From: a virus
Reading direction: 5' to 3' (one strand)
Length of the DNA stretch: 40,891 nucleotides
IMG/VR virus record: IMGVR_UViG_3300021952_000483
Span: 1 to 40,891 of that record
Part shown: piece after piece, positions 15,022 through 23,864 of the stretch
Layout of the letters: each line of letters begins with the position of its first letter
Numbering within the stretch: the stretch's first letter is position 1
Notes under the pieces: generated by a model
Seen by the model: the letters and a program-made list of their open reading frames with translations, nothing else
Databases searched by the model: none
Told to the model about the DNA's origin: nothing
Translations under genes and position numbers: made by a program

Positions 15022-15474
15022 TCAAACGGTTGTAGTGGTGATGCGATAGATGCGATCTGTTCCGGTCTGCTTTTCTGAGGTGATATCCAGCCCCAGCTTC
15101 TTTTTGAGCGCGCCTGCCATCGCCCCGCGCACCGTGTGAACCTGCCAACCCGTGGCCTCGGTCATCTGCGGCAACGTGGCCCCTTCTGCGCGCCTGAGCA
15201 GCTCGATCAGCACGGCTTGCTTGGTGCCATCGCGTGTTGTGCGTGTTGTGCGTGGTGGCTGCGTAGTGAAGCCGATCGCCTGCAACCCTGTGGCTGTGGC
15301 CACATACACCTCGGGCTCTGCCGCGCTGGCCTCAATCAGCTGTGCGTTGAGCATGGCCGTGAGCACCTTGATGCGTGCACCACCCTTGAGGGTGTCGGGG
15401 AAGTTGGTCAGTTTCTTTTGAGGATGCTTGGCAGCTGCTTCGAGCAGCGCGCGTTGGGTGTCCGTGAGTTTCAT
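15022..15474 (-). CDS. DUF3489 family protein
   Basis: A 150-residue protein of the DUF3489 type. The N-terminal part (LTDTQRALLEAAAKHPQKKL, TLKGGARIKVLTAMLNAQLI) and the C-terminal winged-helix-like part (KQAVLIELLRRAEGATLPQM, GWQVHTVRGAMAGALKKKLG) match the family. It is likely DNA-binding, with a linker rich in Thr and Arg. I chose ATG 15474 because it overlaps the previous stop (ATGA) and has AAAGGCG upstream; the longer open frame belongs to overlap with the upstream gene. The family is frequent in phages and plasmids, and its role is unknown. Confidence 0.82.
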   Translation of the reverse strand: MKLTDTQRALLEAAAKHPQKKLTNFPDTLKGGARIKVLTAMLNAQLIEASAAEPEVYVATATGLQAIGFTTQPPRTTRTTRDGTKQAVLIELLRRAEGATLPQMTEATGWQVHTVRGAMAGALKKKLGLDITSEKQTGTDRIYRITTTTV

Positions 15475-15677
15475 TGTTCGCCTTTCAATGTTGTTGATGT
15501 GTTTTTTCCTGCTTCGATCCCTGCGGCGTAAGCAGCCTCCAGCGCGCTCTTGATGCACCAGACTGCGACGTCGTGGAAATCCGAGCGATCGCTGTTTTGT
15601 GTCTCCAGCGTTTCGATGAACAAGTGCTCTTTGGCGATCTGCTCGAGCAGCTTGTTCAGGTCCTTTTTTTGTTTCAT
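15471..15677 (-). CDS. DUF6900-like small protein
   Basis: A 68-residue protein: NKLLEQIAKEHLFIETLETQ followed by SDRSDFHDVAVWCIKSALEA and AYAAGIEAG. This resembles DUF6900, which often accompanies DUF3489; the name is from memory. It is the first gene of the minus-strand block, with GAAAGGAACC upstream. It is divergent from the HNH gene across a 107-base gap (15678-15784) in which I see no convincing promoter. Confidence 0.75.
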   Translation of the reverse strand: MKQKKDLNKLLEQIAKEHLFIETLETQNSDRSDFHDVAVWCIKSALEAAYAAGIEAGKNTSTTLKGEQ

Positions 15678-15784
15678 TGGCTTGGTTCCTTTCGTTTATC
15701 CAATGTGATGGATTGACGCTCTGAATCAAGGTGAAGCCAAGTCAATTTTTGAAGCTGTCGCTTATTCCTTGAAAGACGATTGAG

Positions 15785-16153
15785 ATGCCGCGAAGTGCGC
15801 CTACTCCATGCCGATACCCGGGTTGCGCACAGGTGCTCAACGTGCCTGGGTACTGCGCCAATCACCAGTCGAAAGTGCACCGTGAGTACGGCCGCGCGCG
15901 CAGAGGGTTTGATACGGAGCTCGGGTTTTATCAATCGGTCAGGTGGCGCAACACGCGTGCAGCGGTGTTACGGGATAACCCGCTTTGCTGCAGGTGCCAG
16001 GCCAAGGGGTTGTTGCAACCGGCCAAGGTCGTTGACCACATCGTTCCAGTCAAAGAAGGCGGTGGGCGCTTTGAGCGAGCGAACCTGCAGAGCCTGTGCG
16101 TGCCCTGTCACAACGCCAAGACCGCCTCAGAGAGCGCGTCCTCGCGCCAGTGA
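15785..16153 (+). CDS. HNH endonuclease
   Basis: A 122-residue HNH nuclease of the type encoded directly before terminase genes in HK97-like phages, where it works with TerL in cutting concatemers. The motif is VVDHIVPVKEGG (Asp84, His85), Asn100 in ERANLQSLC and the closing CVPCHN (Cys105, Cys108, His109), with zinc ligands CCRC at 68-71. An extra N-terminal zinc site is possible (Cys9, Cys14, Cys24, His27). ATG 15785 has only a weak GAG upstream. Confidence 0.88.
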   Translation: MPRSAPTPCRYPGCAQVLNVPGYCANHQSKVHREYGRARRGFDTELGFYQSVRWRNTRAAVLRDNPLCCRCQAKGLLQPAKVVDHIVPVKEGGGRFERANLQSLCVPCHNAKTASESASSRQ

Positions 16154-16317
16154 CCCCGTCCTGAGGGGGTAGGGGGGATGAATCTCTACAGACTGCCTTC
16201 GAAGATGCGTTGGCCTGCGCAAATTTTTGTGCGTGCAAATTGAACAAGGGGGGGTATCCCCCAAAGCCTGCAGCAAAGGCAGTGCATCAGATGAACATCA
16301 AACCAAGCGGGTGATTT

Positions 16318-16779
16318 ATGGGTGGACGCAAGCCACTGCCGACTCAAGTCAAGCAGATCAAAGGCACCTTGCAACCATGCCGGACCAACTACCACGAGCC
16401 CATCCCAGAGGGTTTGCTGGTCGAGCCTCCGGACTACATGCCAGAAGGTGCCAAAGCCGCCTGGCGCTACGCGCTTGAATGCGCCCCGCCCACGCTGATC
16501 CGCAAGCTGGACATGTCCGTGCTGGAGATCTGGGCCTGTGCGGCAGATCTCTACCGGCAGGCCCAGGCGGGCATCGGCAAGACCGGGCTCCTGGTGAAGG
16601 CGCCCCACAGCGGCGTGCCCATGCAGTCGCCTTACCTGGCCATTGCGAACAAGCAAGCCCAGATCATGACCAAAGCTGCGATCGAGATGGGATTCACCCC
16701 GGCATCTCGCTCGCGCATCTCCATTCCAAATGAACGCCCGGGCGAGGAGCTCGATCTCTGGGAGGACATCGTGGGCTGA
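16318..16779 (+). CDS. terS: Terminase small subunit, P27 family
   Basis: A 153-residue DNA-recognition subunit of the packaging motor. The start GGRKPLPTQVKQIKGTLQPC and the middle MPEGAKAAWRYALECAP are typical of the P27/phage terminase_4 family; the last part (YLAIANKQAQIMTKAAIEMG, FTPASRSRISI) also fits. It is followed after 16 bases by TerL. The 164-base gap before it (16154-16317) holds no gene; a G-rich tract near 16163-16179 lies where cos sites are often found. Confidence 0.9.
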   Translation: MGGRKPLPTQVKQIKGTLQPCRTNYHEPIPEGLLVEPPDYMPEGAKAAWRYALECAPPTLIRKLDMSVLEIWACAADLYRQAQAGIGKTGLLVKAPHSGVPMQSPYLAIANKQAQIMTKAAIEMGFTPASRSRISIPNERPGEELDLWEDIVG

Positions 16780-16795
16780 CCCAAAGGGATACAGG

Positions 16796-18502
16796 ATGAG
16801 CACATACGCCGCGAGCTCCAGGCAATATGCTGAGCGCGTTGTCTCCCATGAGATTCTGACCTGCGAGTGGGTCCAAAAAGCCTGCAAACGCCAGCTCGAT
16901 GACCTGATCCGTTTCAAACGCAAGAGCAGTCTCTACCAGTTCAACCCGGAACTGCTTGACCGCTATGGCAGGCCCTACCGGCCAGCGGACAACCTGTGCG
17001 CCTTCATTGAGCGACTGCCCCACGTCAAAGGCCCACTGGCCAGCAAGATGATCGTTCTGGAGCCCTGGCAGGTGTTCATCCTGTCCACGGTCTTCGGGTG
17101 GGTCAAATCGGACGGCAAGCGCCGCTTCAGGCGCTCCTACATCGAGGTGCCTCGGGGCAACGCCAAGTCGACCCTGTCCTCGGCAGTAGGTCTTTACATG
17201 CTGGCAGCCGACCGCGAGGGCGGCGCTGAGGTGTATTCGCTGGCTACCACCCGTGATCAGGCCCGCATCGTCTTTGGCGATGCCCAGACCATGGCGCGCC
17301 TGAGTCCGGGATTTCGGAAACGGTTTGCGGTGAACGTCGGGGCGCACAACATGCATGTGCTCCAAACCGGTTCCAAGTTTGAGGCCCTCTCGGCAGAAGG
17401 CTCCACGCTCGACGGCTTGAACATCCACTTCGGATGCATCGACGAGCTGCACGCCCACAAGACCCGAACGGTCTATGACGTGGTGGAGACCGGTACCGGC
17501 AAGCGGGACAACTCACTGTTGTGGGTGATCACCACGGCTGGCAGCAACCGATCGGGCATCTGCTACGAGGTCCGAAGCTTTGTCACCAAGCTGCTCAACC
17601 GGGTGTTCGAAGACGACTCCCAGTTCGGAATCATCTACGGCCTCGATGAAGGGGATGACTGGGCCGCCAAGGACTCGCTCATCAAAGCCAACCCCAACTG
17701 GGGCATCTCGGTTCGCGAAGAGATCCTGGTTCCATTGCAGGCCAAGGCCATGCAGTTGCCGAGCGCGGTCAACAACTTCAAGACCAAGCACCTCAATGAG
17801 TGGGTGAGTGCAGACACGGCCTGGATGGACATGCGGTCCTGGGATGCCAGTGCCAACCCCGATCTCGAGCTCGATCAGTTCCTGGGCCAGCCTTGCTGGC
17901 TCGGTCTGGATCTGGCCAGCAAGACGGACATCGCGGCGCTCGTCATGGTGTTCGAGCACCCTGACACACCAGACGCATACGCGGTGTTTGGCAAGTACTA
18001 CCTGCCTGAGGACACGGTCCAGGCGGCAGGCAACAGCCAATACGAGGGCTGGGCCCATACAGGACGCCTCTCGGTGACGCCGGGCAACGTGATCGATTTC
18101 AGCTGGATCGAAGCCGATTTGCTGGACATCTCATCGCGGTTTTCGGTGCAAGCCGTGGCCTTTGACCCGTTCCAGGCCACGCAACTGTCCACGCGCATGT
18201 TGTCTGAGGGCCTGCCCATGATCGAAGTGCGCCCCACGGTGCTGAACTTCAGCGAGCCGATGAAGACCCTCGAGGCCTTGGTCCTGCAAAAGAAGCTCGT
18301 TCATGACGGTGACCCGGTGCTCGCCTGGATGGCCAGCAACGTGGTTGCCCACACGGACGTCAAAGACAACATCTATCCAAGGAAGGAAAGACCAGAAAAC
18401 AAGATAGACGGCATCGTTGCACTGATCATGGCCCTGTCTCGGGCGATCAAACCGGGTGAATCGGTGGTGCTGGGGTCCGACTACGAGTTGATGGTGCTCT
18501 GA
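16796..18502 (+). CDS. terL: Terminase large subunit
   Basis: ATPase and nuclease of DNA packaging, 568 residues. The Walker A region is VPRGNAKST (about 118-126), Walker B is FGCIDELHAH (about 211-220), and the RNase H-like nuclease domain starts at GLDLASKTDIAALV (about 371) and continues with AFDPFQATQL. The late segment NKIDGIVALIMALSRAIKP is also typical. I chose ATG 16796 (AAAGGG upstream); the frame is open further upstream but overlaps TerS. It fits HK97-type, probably cos-type, packaging given the adjacent HNH gene. Confidence 0.95.
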   Translation: MSTYAASSRQYAERVVSHEILTCEWVQKACKRQLDDLIRFKRKSSLYQFNPELLDRYGRPYRPADNLCAFIERLPHVKGPLASKMIVLEPWQVFILSTVFGWVKSDGKRRFRRSYIEVPRGNAKSTLSSAVGLYMLAADREGGAEVYSLATTRDQARIVFGDAQTMARLSPGFRKRFAVNVGAHNMHVLQTGSKFEALSAEGSTLDGLNIHFGCIDELHAHKTRTVYDVVETGTGKRDNSLLWVITTAGSNRSGICYEVRSFVTKLLNRVFEDDSQFGIIYGLDEGDDWAAKDSLIKANPNWGISVREEILVPLQAKAMQLPSAVNNFKTKHLNEWVSADTAWMDMRSWDASANPDLELDQFLGQPCWLGLDLASKTDIAALVMVFEHPDTPDAYAVFGKYYLPEDTVQAAGNSQYEGWAHTGRLSVTPGNVIDFSWIEADLLDISSRFSVQAVAFDPFQATQLSTRMLSEGLPMIEVRPTVLNFSEPMKTLEALVLQKKLVHDGDPVLAWMASNVVAHTDVKDNIYPRKERPENKIDGIVALIMALSRAIKPGESVVLGSDYELMVL

Positions 18503-18506
18503 CGTC

Positions 18507-19991
18507 ATGGGTCTTTTCAATTTCTTTGACCGATTCAGAGCTTCCAGGATTGGCGTCCAAAGTGATCGATCACCCTGGGGGGACTTCTATTTCGAACCGG
18601 TCTCGGCGCGAAGCATCTCGGGCATGCGTGTCTCGGCCGATTCGGCCATGCGCCTGGCGGCGGTGTACGCTTGCGTGCGCATCCTCTCTGAGACCATGGC
18701 GTCGCTGCCTCTCGTGGTCTACCGACCCCGCAAGGACGGCGGCAAGGACCGGGTGACAGACCACTGGCTCTACCAGTTGCTGGGAAAACGGCCCAACCGG
18801 TACCAGAACCCATTCGAGTGGCGCGAAATGCTGCAGGGGCATCTGGCCTTGAGGGGTAACGCCTTCTGCCAGATCCTGGCCAACAGCCGGGGAGAGATCA
18901 CCGAGCTGATCCCGATTCACCCTGACCGGGTGCGGATGGAGCTTCTGCCCTCTGGCGACTACCGATACCGCATCCGGGATCAAGCAGGCTCCGAGATCGT
19001 CCTGCCCCGGGGTGAGGTCTGGCATCTGAGGGGCCTGTCCTCGGATGGCCTGATTGGCCTGAGCCCGATTGATCTCTCACGAGAAAGCCTGGGCATGGCC
19101 CTGGCTGCGCAGGACTACGGGGCTCGGTTCTTCTCCAACGATGCCAAACCCACGGGAGGCTGGATAGAGTTCCCAGGCACTTTTAAGGACCCGGAGTCCA
19201 AGCGGGTTTTTCGGGAGTCCTACCAGGCGGCGCAGTCTGGCTCGAATCGGGGCAAGGTCCTGGTGCTCGAGAACGGTATGAAGTTCCATGAGGTGGGCGT
19301 CACGAACAAGGACGCCCAGTTCCTGGAGCTGCGCAAATTCCAGATCACGGACATCGCCCGATTGTTCAGAGTGCCGCCACACATGATTGCGGATCTGGAC
19401 CGGGCAACGTTTTCCAACATCGAGCAGCAAAGCCTGGAATTCGTCATGCACACCATGACGCCTTGGGCAGAGCGCTGGGAGGCATCCATCGAAGCTGACC
19501 TGCTCCCAGATGGTGATGCGCTGGAGATCGAGTTTGATTTTGCCAACCTCATGCGAGGGGATGCGGCCAGCCGCTCTGCTTACTACCAAAGCGGCATCCA
19601 GAACGGCTGGCTCACCCGCAACGAGGCCCGCATTTCAGAAAACCTCAACCCGATCGCAGGACTCGATCAACCATTGCGGCCGCTGAACATGGTCGAAGAG
19701 GATGACGCTGAGGAAGCGGAAAAAGAGTCCGACGCATCTGATCTTGATACGAGTCCCGAGTCGGACCAGCAATTGCGCTTGCGCTTGCAGAAGCTGGTCG
19801 AGTCCAACGCCCAGCGACTGGCTCGTCGCATCTGCAAAAAAGGGGCCCTGGGCTCCAACGAAATCAACCTGATCGCCCAGACCTTCAGCCTGCCTCCGTC
19901 GGTCGTGCAGGGCTGGGCGCAGGGGGCTCCATCACTCGAGGATGAACCGGCGCTGGCCCGGTCCCTCATTCAATTGGGAATACACAAATGA
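18507..19991 (+). CDS. Portal protein, HK97 family
   Basis: A 494-residue dodecameric portal through which DNA enters the head. Recognised from VYACVRILSETMASLPLVVY, NPFEWREMLQGHLALRGNAF, WHLRGLSSDGLIGLSPI, and the helical part around FRVPPHMIADLDRATFSN and ANLMRGDAASRSAYYQSG. An acidic insert (EEDDAEEAEKESDASDLD) precedes a C-terminal extension of about 90 residues. It starts four bases after TerL with little ribosome site, suggesting coupling, and overlaps the protease gene by ATGA. Confidence 0.95.
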   Translation: MGLFNFFDRFRASRIGVQSDRSPWGDFYFEPVSARSISGMRVSADSAMRLAAVYACVRILSETMASLPLVVYRPRKDGGKDRVTDHWLYQLLGKRPNRYQNPFEWREMLQGHLALRGNAFCQILANSRGEITELIPIHPDRVRMELLPSGDYRYRIRDQAGSEIVLPRGEVWHLRGLSSDGLIGLSPIDLSRESLGMALAAQDYGARFFSNDAKPTGGWIEFPGTFKDPESKRVFRESYQAAQSGSNRGKVLVLENGMKFHEVGVTNKDAQFLELRKFQITDIARLFRVPPHMIADLDRATFSNIEQQSLEFVMHTMTPWAERWEASIEADLLPDGDALEIEFDFANLMRGDAASRSAYYQSGIQNGWLTRNEARISENLNPIAGLDQPLRPLNMVEEDDAEEAEKESDASDLDTSPESDQQLRLRLQKLVESNAQRLARRICKKGALGSNEINLIAQTFSLPPSVVQGWAQGAPSLEDEPALARSLIQLGIHK

Positions 19992-20929
19992 ACAGACAAC
20001 TTCTGCTCTCCGAATTTTTGACAACCCCGTGGGCCCTGATGCCCGAGCGGCTCCAGGCCATGGCCGGTGTCTTGACCCGCTGGTCAGCTGGCGAGCCGCC
20101 AACTGATGAGGCCATGTTCCAGATCCAGTCGGAGCGGGTGCTGCGCGATACCCGTAAACAGATGGCTGCTGCCAATGCGGGCTCGGGCATTGCCGTGTTG
20201 CCTCTGTACGGCGTGGTCACCCAGCGGGGCAACATGGTCGATGACATCTCCGGCCCCGGCAGCACCAGTACCCAGCAATTCACTTCGGCCTTGCGTCAGG
20301 TCCTGGCCGACGACACGGTGGGCCAGATCCTCATCGACATCGACAGCCCTGGCGGCAGCGTTTATGGCGTGGCCGAACTGGCCTCGCAGATCGTCAAGGC
20401 CCGGGCCCAAAAACCCGTGGTGGCCGTGGCCAACAGCCTGGCTGCCTCGGCGGCTTACTGGATCGGCTGCTCTGCCAGTGAGTTCTACGTGACCCCTGGT
20501 GGTGAGGTGGGCTCCATTGGCGTGTGGCAGGCGCACTTTGACTATTCGAAAGCGCTGGAAGAAGAAGGCGTCAAACCCACCCTGATTTCGGCTGGCAAGT
20601 TCAAGGTCGAAGGCAACCCCTATGTGCCGCTGAATCCTGAAGCGCAGGCCTTCATGCAGTCTCGTGTGGACGACTACTACAACGCCTTCATCCAGGCTGT
20701 GGCCGTGGGCAGAGGTGTCACGGTCGACGATGTCCGAAACGGCATGGGCGAAGGCCGGGTGCTGGGCGCTGATGCTGCCCTGGCGCAGCGCATGGTCGAT
20801 GGCATTGCGTCCTTCGATGATGTTCTGGCACGCATGCAGGCCAAGGTCACAGGCAACGCCGTTCGCAGCCAGCCCCAGAAAAGCCATTCCCGCCTGAAAC
20901 AGGCGCGAGACGCTCTCGCACTGGTTTGA
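19988..20929 (+). CDS. Head maturation protease, S49 (SppA/ClpP-like)
   Basis: Capsid maturation protease, 313 residues. IDIDSPGGSVYG (117-127) forms the oxyanion region, NSLAASAAYW holds the nucleophile (Ser154) and SAGKFKVEGNPY the catalytic lysine (Lys204 or Lys206). It should cut the N-terminal delta domain from the capsid protein encoded next, and digest itself. It overlaps the portal stop (ATGA). After it come a hairpin and a terminator before the capsid gene. Confidence 0.92.
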   Translation: MNRQLLLSEFLTTPWALMPERLQAMAGVLTRWSAGEPPTDEAMFQIQSERVLRDTRKQMAAANAGSGIAVLPLYGVVTQRGNMVDDISGPGSTSTQQFTSALRQVLADDTVGQILIDIDSPGGSVYGVAELASQIVKARAQKPVVAVANSLAASAAYWIGCSASEFYVTPGGEVGSIGVWQAHFDYSKALEEEGVKPTLISAGKFKVEGNPYVPLNPEAQAFMQSRVDDYYNAFIQAVAVGRGVTVDDVRNGMGEGRVLGADAALAQRMVDGIASFDDVLARMQAKVTGNAVRSQPQKSHSRLKQARDALALV

Positions 20930-20957
20930 TGCGGGTCTGATTCAACCCTTTACCTTT

Positions 20958-20977
20958 CAGCCCTCCTTTGAGGGCTG
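20958..20977. repeat. Perfect 8-base hairpin after the protease gene
   Basis: CAGCCCTC and GAGGGCTG pair over a CTTT loop. No T-tract follows, so it is not a typical terminator by itself. It may protect the 3' end of the upstream message or pause polymerase ahead of the terminator at 21014. Confidence 0.55.
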
Positions 20978-21013
20978 CGCCCCCCTGCGACCCGTTGGTC
21001 GTGATCCCTGTCG

Positions 21014-21046
21014 CCGCCTTGAGTCATTTCGACCAGGCGGTTTTTT
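21014..21046 (+). terminator. Rho-independent terminator between protease and capsid genes
   Basis: CCGCCT (21014-21019) pairs with AGGCGG (21035-21040), with an inner GTC/GAC pair, followed by six T residues. It lies within the late operon, 20 bases before the capsid start. Partial readthrough would set the dose of head genes relative to packaging genes, or the capsid gene has its own promoter, which I do not see. Confidence 0.68.
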
Positions 21047-21065
21047 CATTTCTGGAGATAAACCA

Positions 21066-22382
21066 ATGAGCAAGCAATTGCGTGAGCTTCAAGCTCGCAA
21101 AGCCACCCTGGTCAAGGACGCACGTGCCCTGACCGACATCGCTGCCGCTGAGCAGCGCGACATGAACGACGAAGAGGTCGCTGCCTTCGAAGCCCTCAAG
21201 GCCAAGATCGAAGCAACTTCAGCCGCCATTGACCGTGAAGCTGCCCTGATTGCCGAAGAGGCGCAGATGAACCATTCCTCTCAACTGACCACGGCCTCCG
21301 TGATCACGGTGGTGGACAACGCCGCCTCTGACCCCAAACATGGCTTCAAGAGTGTGGGCGACTTCCTCAAGACCGTGCGTCAGGCGCAAAACCCTGGTGC
21401 CTCCATCGATGAGCGCCTGTTGATCGGCTCGGGCCGAAACGCAGTGGCGCCTGCCACCTTCGGTAATGAAGGCTCGGCACAGGATGGCGGCTTTCTGGTG
21501 CCGCCTCAGTTCGCCCAGGAAATCTTCCAGTTGTCTTTGGGCGAGGACTCCCTGCTGCCCATGACCGACAACGTGGAGATCACGGGCAACACCATGGCCT
21601 TCCCCAAGGATGAGACCACGCCCTGGGGCACCAACGGCATCCGTGCCTACTGGCAAGGTGAAGCGGCTTCTGCCATCGGTACCAAGCCGGTGCTTGGCCT
21701 GTCGACCCTGCGCCTCAAAAAGCTCATGGCCCTGGTGCCGGTGACCGACGAGTTGCTGGACGACACCAATGCCCTGTCGACCTACCTGCCCGACAAGATC
21801 GCCACCTCCATTCGCTGGAAGACCAACGAGTCGATCCTTTTTGGCTCGGGCACTGGTCTGCCGGTGGGCTGCATGAGCAACGCCACCACGGTGACCGTGG
21901 CCAAGGAATCTGGTCAGGCCACGCAGACGCTCTTGGCCCAGAACTTGGCCAAGATGATCTCGCGCTTGCCCCCTGGCTCGTTTGGGAAGTCCGTCTGGAT
22001 CGTCAACAACGACGTGCTCCCAGCGCTCTTCACGCTGACCTTGGGCAACTACCCGATCTACCTGCCCACCGGTATGAACCCGGGTGGCATTCAAGTCTCG
22101 CCCTACGGAACGCTGCTCGGCCGCCCGGTGATCGTCTCCCAGCACGCCAACACCTTCTCCTCTGCAGGGGATGTGCTCCTGGCGGACCTGTCGTACTACC
22201 AGACCATCACCAAGGCGGGTGGCATGCAGACGGCCACTTCCATGCACCTGTACTTCGATGCGGACCTCACGGCTTTCCGCACCACGTTCCGCATGGACGG
22301 CCAATCCAAGATCGCCGCGCCGATCACTCCCGCCAAGGGCAACACGACCATGTCGCCCTTTGTCCAACTGGGCGCTCGCTGA
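21066..22382 (+). CDS. Major capsid protein, HK97 fold
   Basis: A 438-residue capsid subunit. Residues 1-70 are a charged coiled coil (LRELQARKATLVKDARALTD), the scaffolding-like delta domain that the protease would remove. The fold begins near residue 95. Recognisable parts are QDGGFLVPPQFAQEIFQLS, RLKKLMALVPVTDELLDDTN, GSGTGLPVGCM and the C-terminal DADLTAFRTTFRMDGQSKI. It has a CTGGAGATAAACC ribosome site. Confidence 0.95.
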   Translation: MSKQLRELQARKATLVKDARALTDIAAAEQRDMNDEEVAAFEALKAKIEATSAAIDREAALIAEEAQMNHSSQLTTASVITVVDNAASDPKHGFKSVGDFLKTVRQAQNPGASIDERLLIGSGRNAVAPATFGNEGSAQDGGFLVPPQFAQEIFQLSLGEDSLLPMTDNVEITGNTMAFPKDETTPWGTNGIRAYWQGEAASAIGTKPVLGLSTLRLKKLMALVPVTDELLDDTNALSTYLPDKIATSIRWKTNESILFGSGTGLPVGCMSNATTVTVAKESGQATQTLLAQNLAKMISRLPPGSFGKSVWIVNNDVLPALFTLTLGNYPIYLPTGMNPGGIQVSPYGTLLGRPVIVSQHANTFSSAGDVLLADLSYYQTITKAGGMQTATSMHLYFDADLTAFRTTFRMDGQSKIAAPITPAKGNTTMSPFVQLGAR

Positions 22383-22412
22383 TCAGGCGCCTGACCATCA
22401 AGGAGAAATCAC

Positions 22413-22862
22413 ATGTTTCCCAATGCAAAAGGCAGCGAGCTGTTCTCGGTTCTGGCCACCATCGATCCGGCCAGCCAGGCCGTCGGCACCACCTCTACCG
22501 GCTGGATCTCGGCCGGTAACCACCACAACCTGCTGGCGCTGGTCCAAACCGGCGCTCTTGGCACCAACGCCACGCTGGACGCCAAGCTCCAGCAAGCCCA
22601 GGATGCCTCTGGTACCGGTGCCAAGGACTTGACTGGCAAGGCCATCACGCAGCTTACCCAGGCTGCCAATGGCTCAGCCAAGCAAGCGTTGATCAATCTG
22701 CGCCCTGAGGACCTGGATGTGACCAACGGCTATGCCTATGTGCGCCTGTCGGTGACCGTGGGTGTAGCCGCAAGTCTGACGGCAGCCCAGGTGCTTGGCG
22801 TCAATCCCCGGTTTGCGCCGGGCGACGCCAATAACCAGACCGCTGTGGTCCAGGTGGTCTAA
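22413..22862 (+). CDS. Probable head-associated structural protein
   Basis: A 149-residue Ala/Thr/Gly-rich protein (SVLATIDPASQAVGTTSTGW, AKLQQAQDASGTGAKDLTGK) with a beta-rich end (NGYAYVRLSVTVGVAAS). It has AAGGAGAAATCAC before its start and sits between the capsid and connector genes, the usual place of decoration or head-fibre proteins. I cannot assign a family, so the role is from position. Confidence 0.65.
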   Translation: MFPNAKGSELFSVLATIDPASQAVGTTSTGWISAGNHHNLLALVQTGALGTNATLDAKLQQAQDASGTGAKDLTGKAITQLTQAANGSAKQALINLRPEDLDVTNGYAYVRLSVTVGVAASLTAAQVLGVNPRFAPGDANNQTAVVQVV

Positions 22863-22882
22863 GAAATCGGGGGGAGCAATGC

Positions 22883-23506
22883 ATGCCTATGCAGTTGATC
22901 ACCCCGCCTGCAGGAGAGCCGGTTTCGCTTGCCGAAGCCAAGCTCCACCTGCGGGTGGATTTCGATGACGACGACAGCCTGATTCAGGTCCTGATCTCCG
23001 CCGCCCGACAGGCGGCCGAAACGTTGACCAATCGGCAACTTGTCACGGCGCGCTGGCGGATGGTGCTCGACAGCTTTCCTGGACCGAGCCTCATGGGCGT
23101 GCCCGCAGGGCAGGTGTTCACGTTGCCCGGGCACGCTGTGTTGCTGCCCAAATCGCCCGTGCAGTCGGTGGTGGAAATCCGCTATCTGGACATGGCGGCT
23201 GCCTGGCAGGTCATGCCAGCAGCGAACTACACCGTTGACAGCGCCTGCGAGCCTGCCCGCATCACTCCGGTGTTCGGGCAGATCTGGCCGATTGCCTTGC
23301 CTCAGATTGGGGCTGTGAGCGTGATCTTTGATGCAGGGTATGGCGACGCTTCGGCGGTGCCCGAGGGCATCAAGGCCTGGATCAAGCTGCGCCTGGGCTC
23401 TCTGTACGTCCACCGCGAGGAGGTGGCATCGATGACGCGAGGGCGCATTGACCCCTTGCCCTTCATTGATGGCCTGCTCGATCCCTACAAGGTACCTTTG
23501 ATATGA
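22883..23506 (+). CDS. Head-tail connector protein (HK97 gp6-like)
   Basis: A 207-residue connector that would form a ring under the portal. SLAEAKLHLRVDFDDDDSLI followed by VLISAARQAAETLTNRQLV is the classic start of gp6-like adaptors. The C-terminal part (PEGIKAWIKLRLGSLYVHRE) forms the usual last helix. The ribosome site is GGGGGAG. ATG 22889 is an alternative start two codons in. Seven bases separate it from the head closure gene. Confidence 0.88.
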   Translation: MPMQLITPPAGEPVSLAEAKLHLRVDFDDDDSLIQVLISAARQAAETLTNRQLVTARWRMVLDSFPGPSLMGVPAGQVFTLPGHAVLLPKSPVQSVVEIRYLDMAAAWQVMPAANYTVDSACEPARITPVFGQIWPIALPQIGAVSVIFDAGYGDASAVPEGIKAWIKLRLGSLYVHREEVASMTRGRIDPLPFIDGLLDPYKVPLI

Positions 23507-23513
23507 GGCCTCT

Positions 23514-23864
23514 ATGAACCCGATCGGAGCCGGAACGTTGGGCCGCCGCATCAAGATTCAGCGCCCCAGCACCGTTAAAGACAGCCTGGGCGCGCCCAGC
23601 CGCACTTGGATCGATGTGGCCACCGTGTGGGCAGACATCCAGCCTTTGTCCGGACGAGAGGCTGTGATCGCCAGCCGCATCTCGGCCGAACTCACGCACC
23701 AGATCACGGTGCGCTACCAGAGCATTTTTGACAACCCTCAGCTGGTGGCCCAGTACAGGGGGCTCTACAGGTCGCGGATTTTCAACATCCATTCGGCCCT
23801 GAACGAGGACGAAAAACGCGTCCTGGTCATCCTGCTGGCCAGCGAAGGTCTGGACGATGGCTAA
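23514..23864 (+). CDS. Head closure / head-tail adaptor protein (SPP1 gp16-like)
   Basis: A 116-residue adaptor that stops DNA leaking and joins the tail. NPIGAGTLGRRIKIQRPST, VATVWADIQPLSGREAV, ELTHQITVRYQSIF and FNIHSALNEDEKRVLVILLA match the head-tail adaptor family. It overlaps the next gene by eight bases. Confidence 0.88.
   Translation: MNPIGAGTLGRRIKIQRPSTVKDSLGAPSRTWIDVATVWADIQPLSGREAVIASRISAELTHQITVRYQSIFDNPQLVAQYRGLYRSRIFNIHSALNEDEKRVLVILLASEGLDDG

Noticed and set aside
21219-22367. 382-residue minus-strand frame opposite the capsid gene
   Set aside because: Shadow; Arg/Gly/His-rich composition typical of antisense of GC-rich genes.
22383-22394. TCAGGCGCCTGA palindrome after the capsid gene
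   Set aside because: Perfect but only 12 bases, without loop or T-tract; likely chance in GC-rich sequence.
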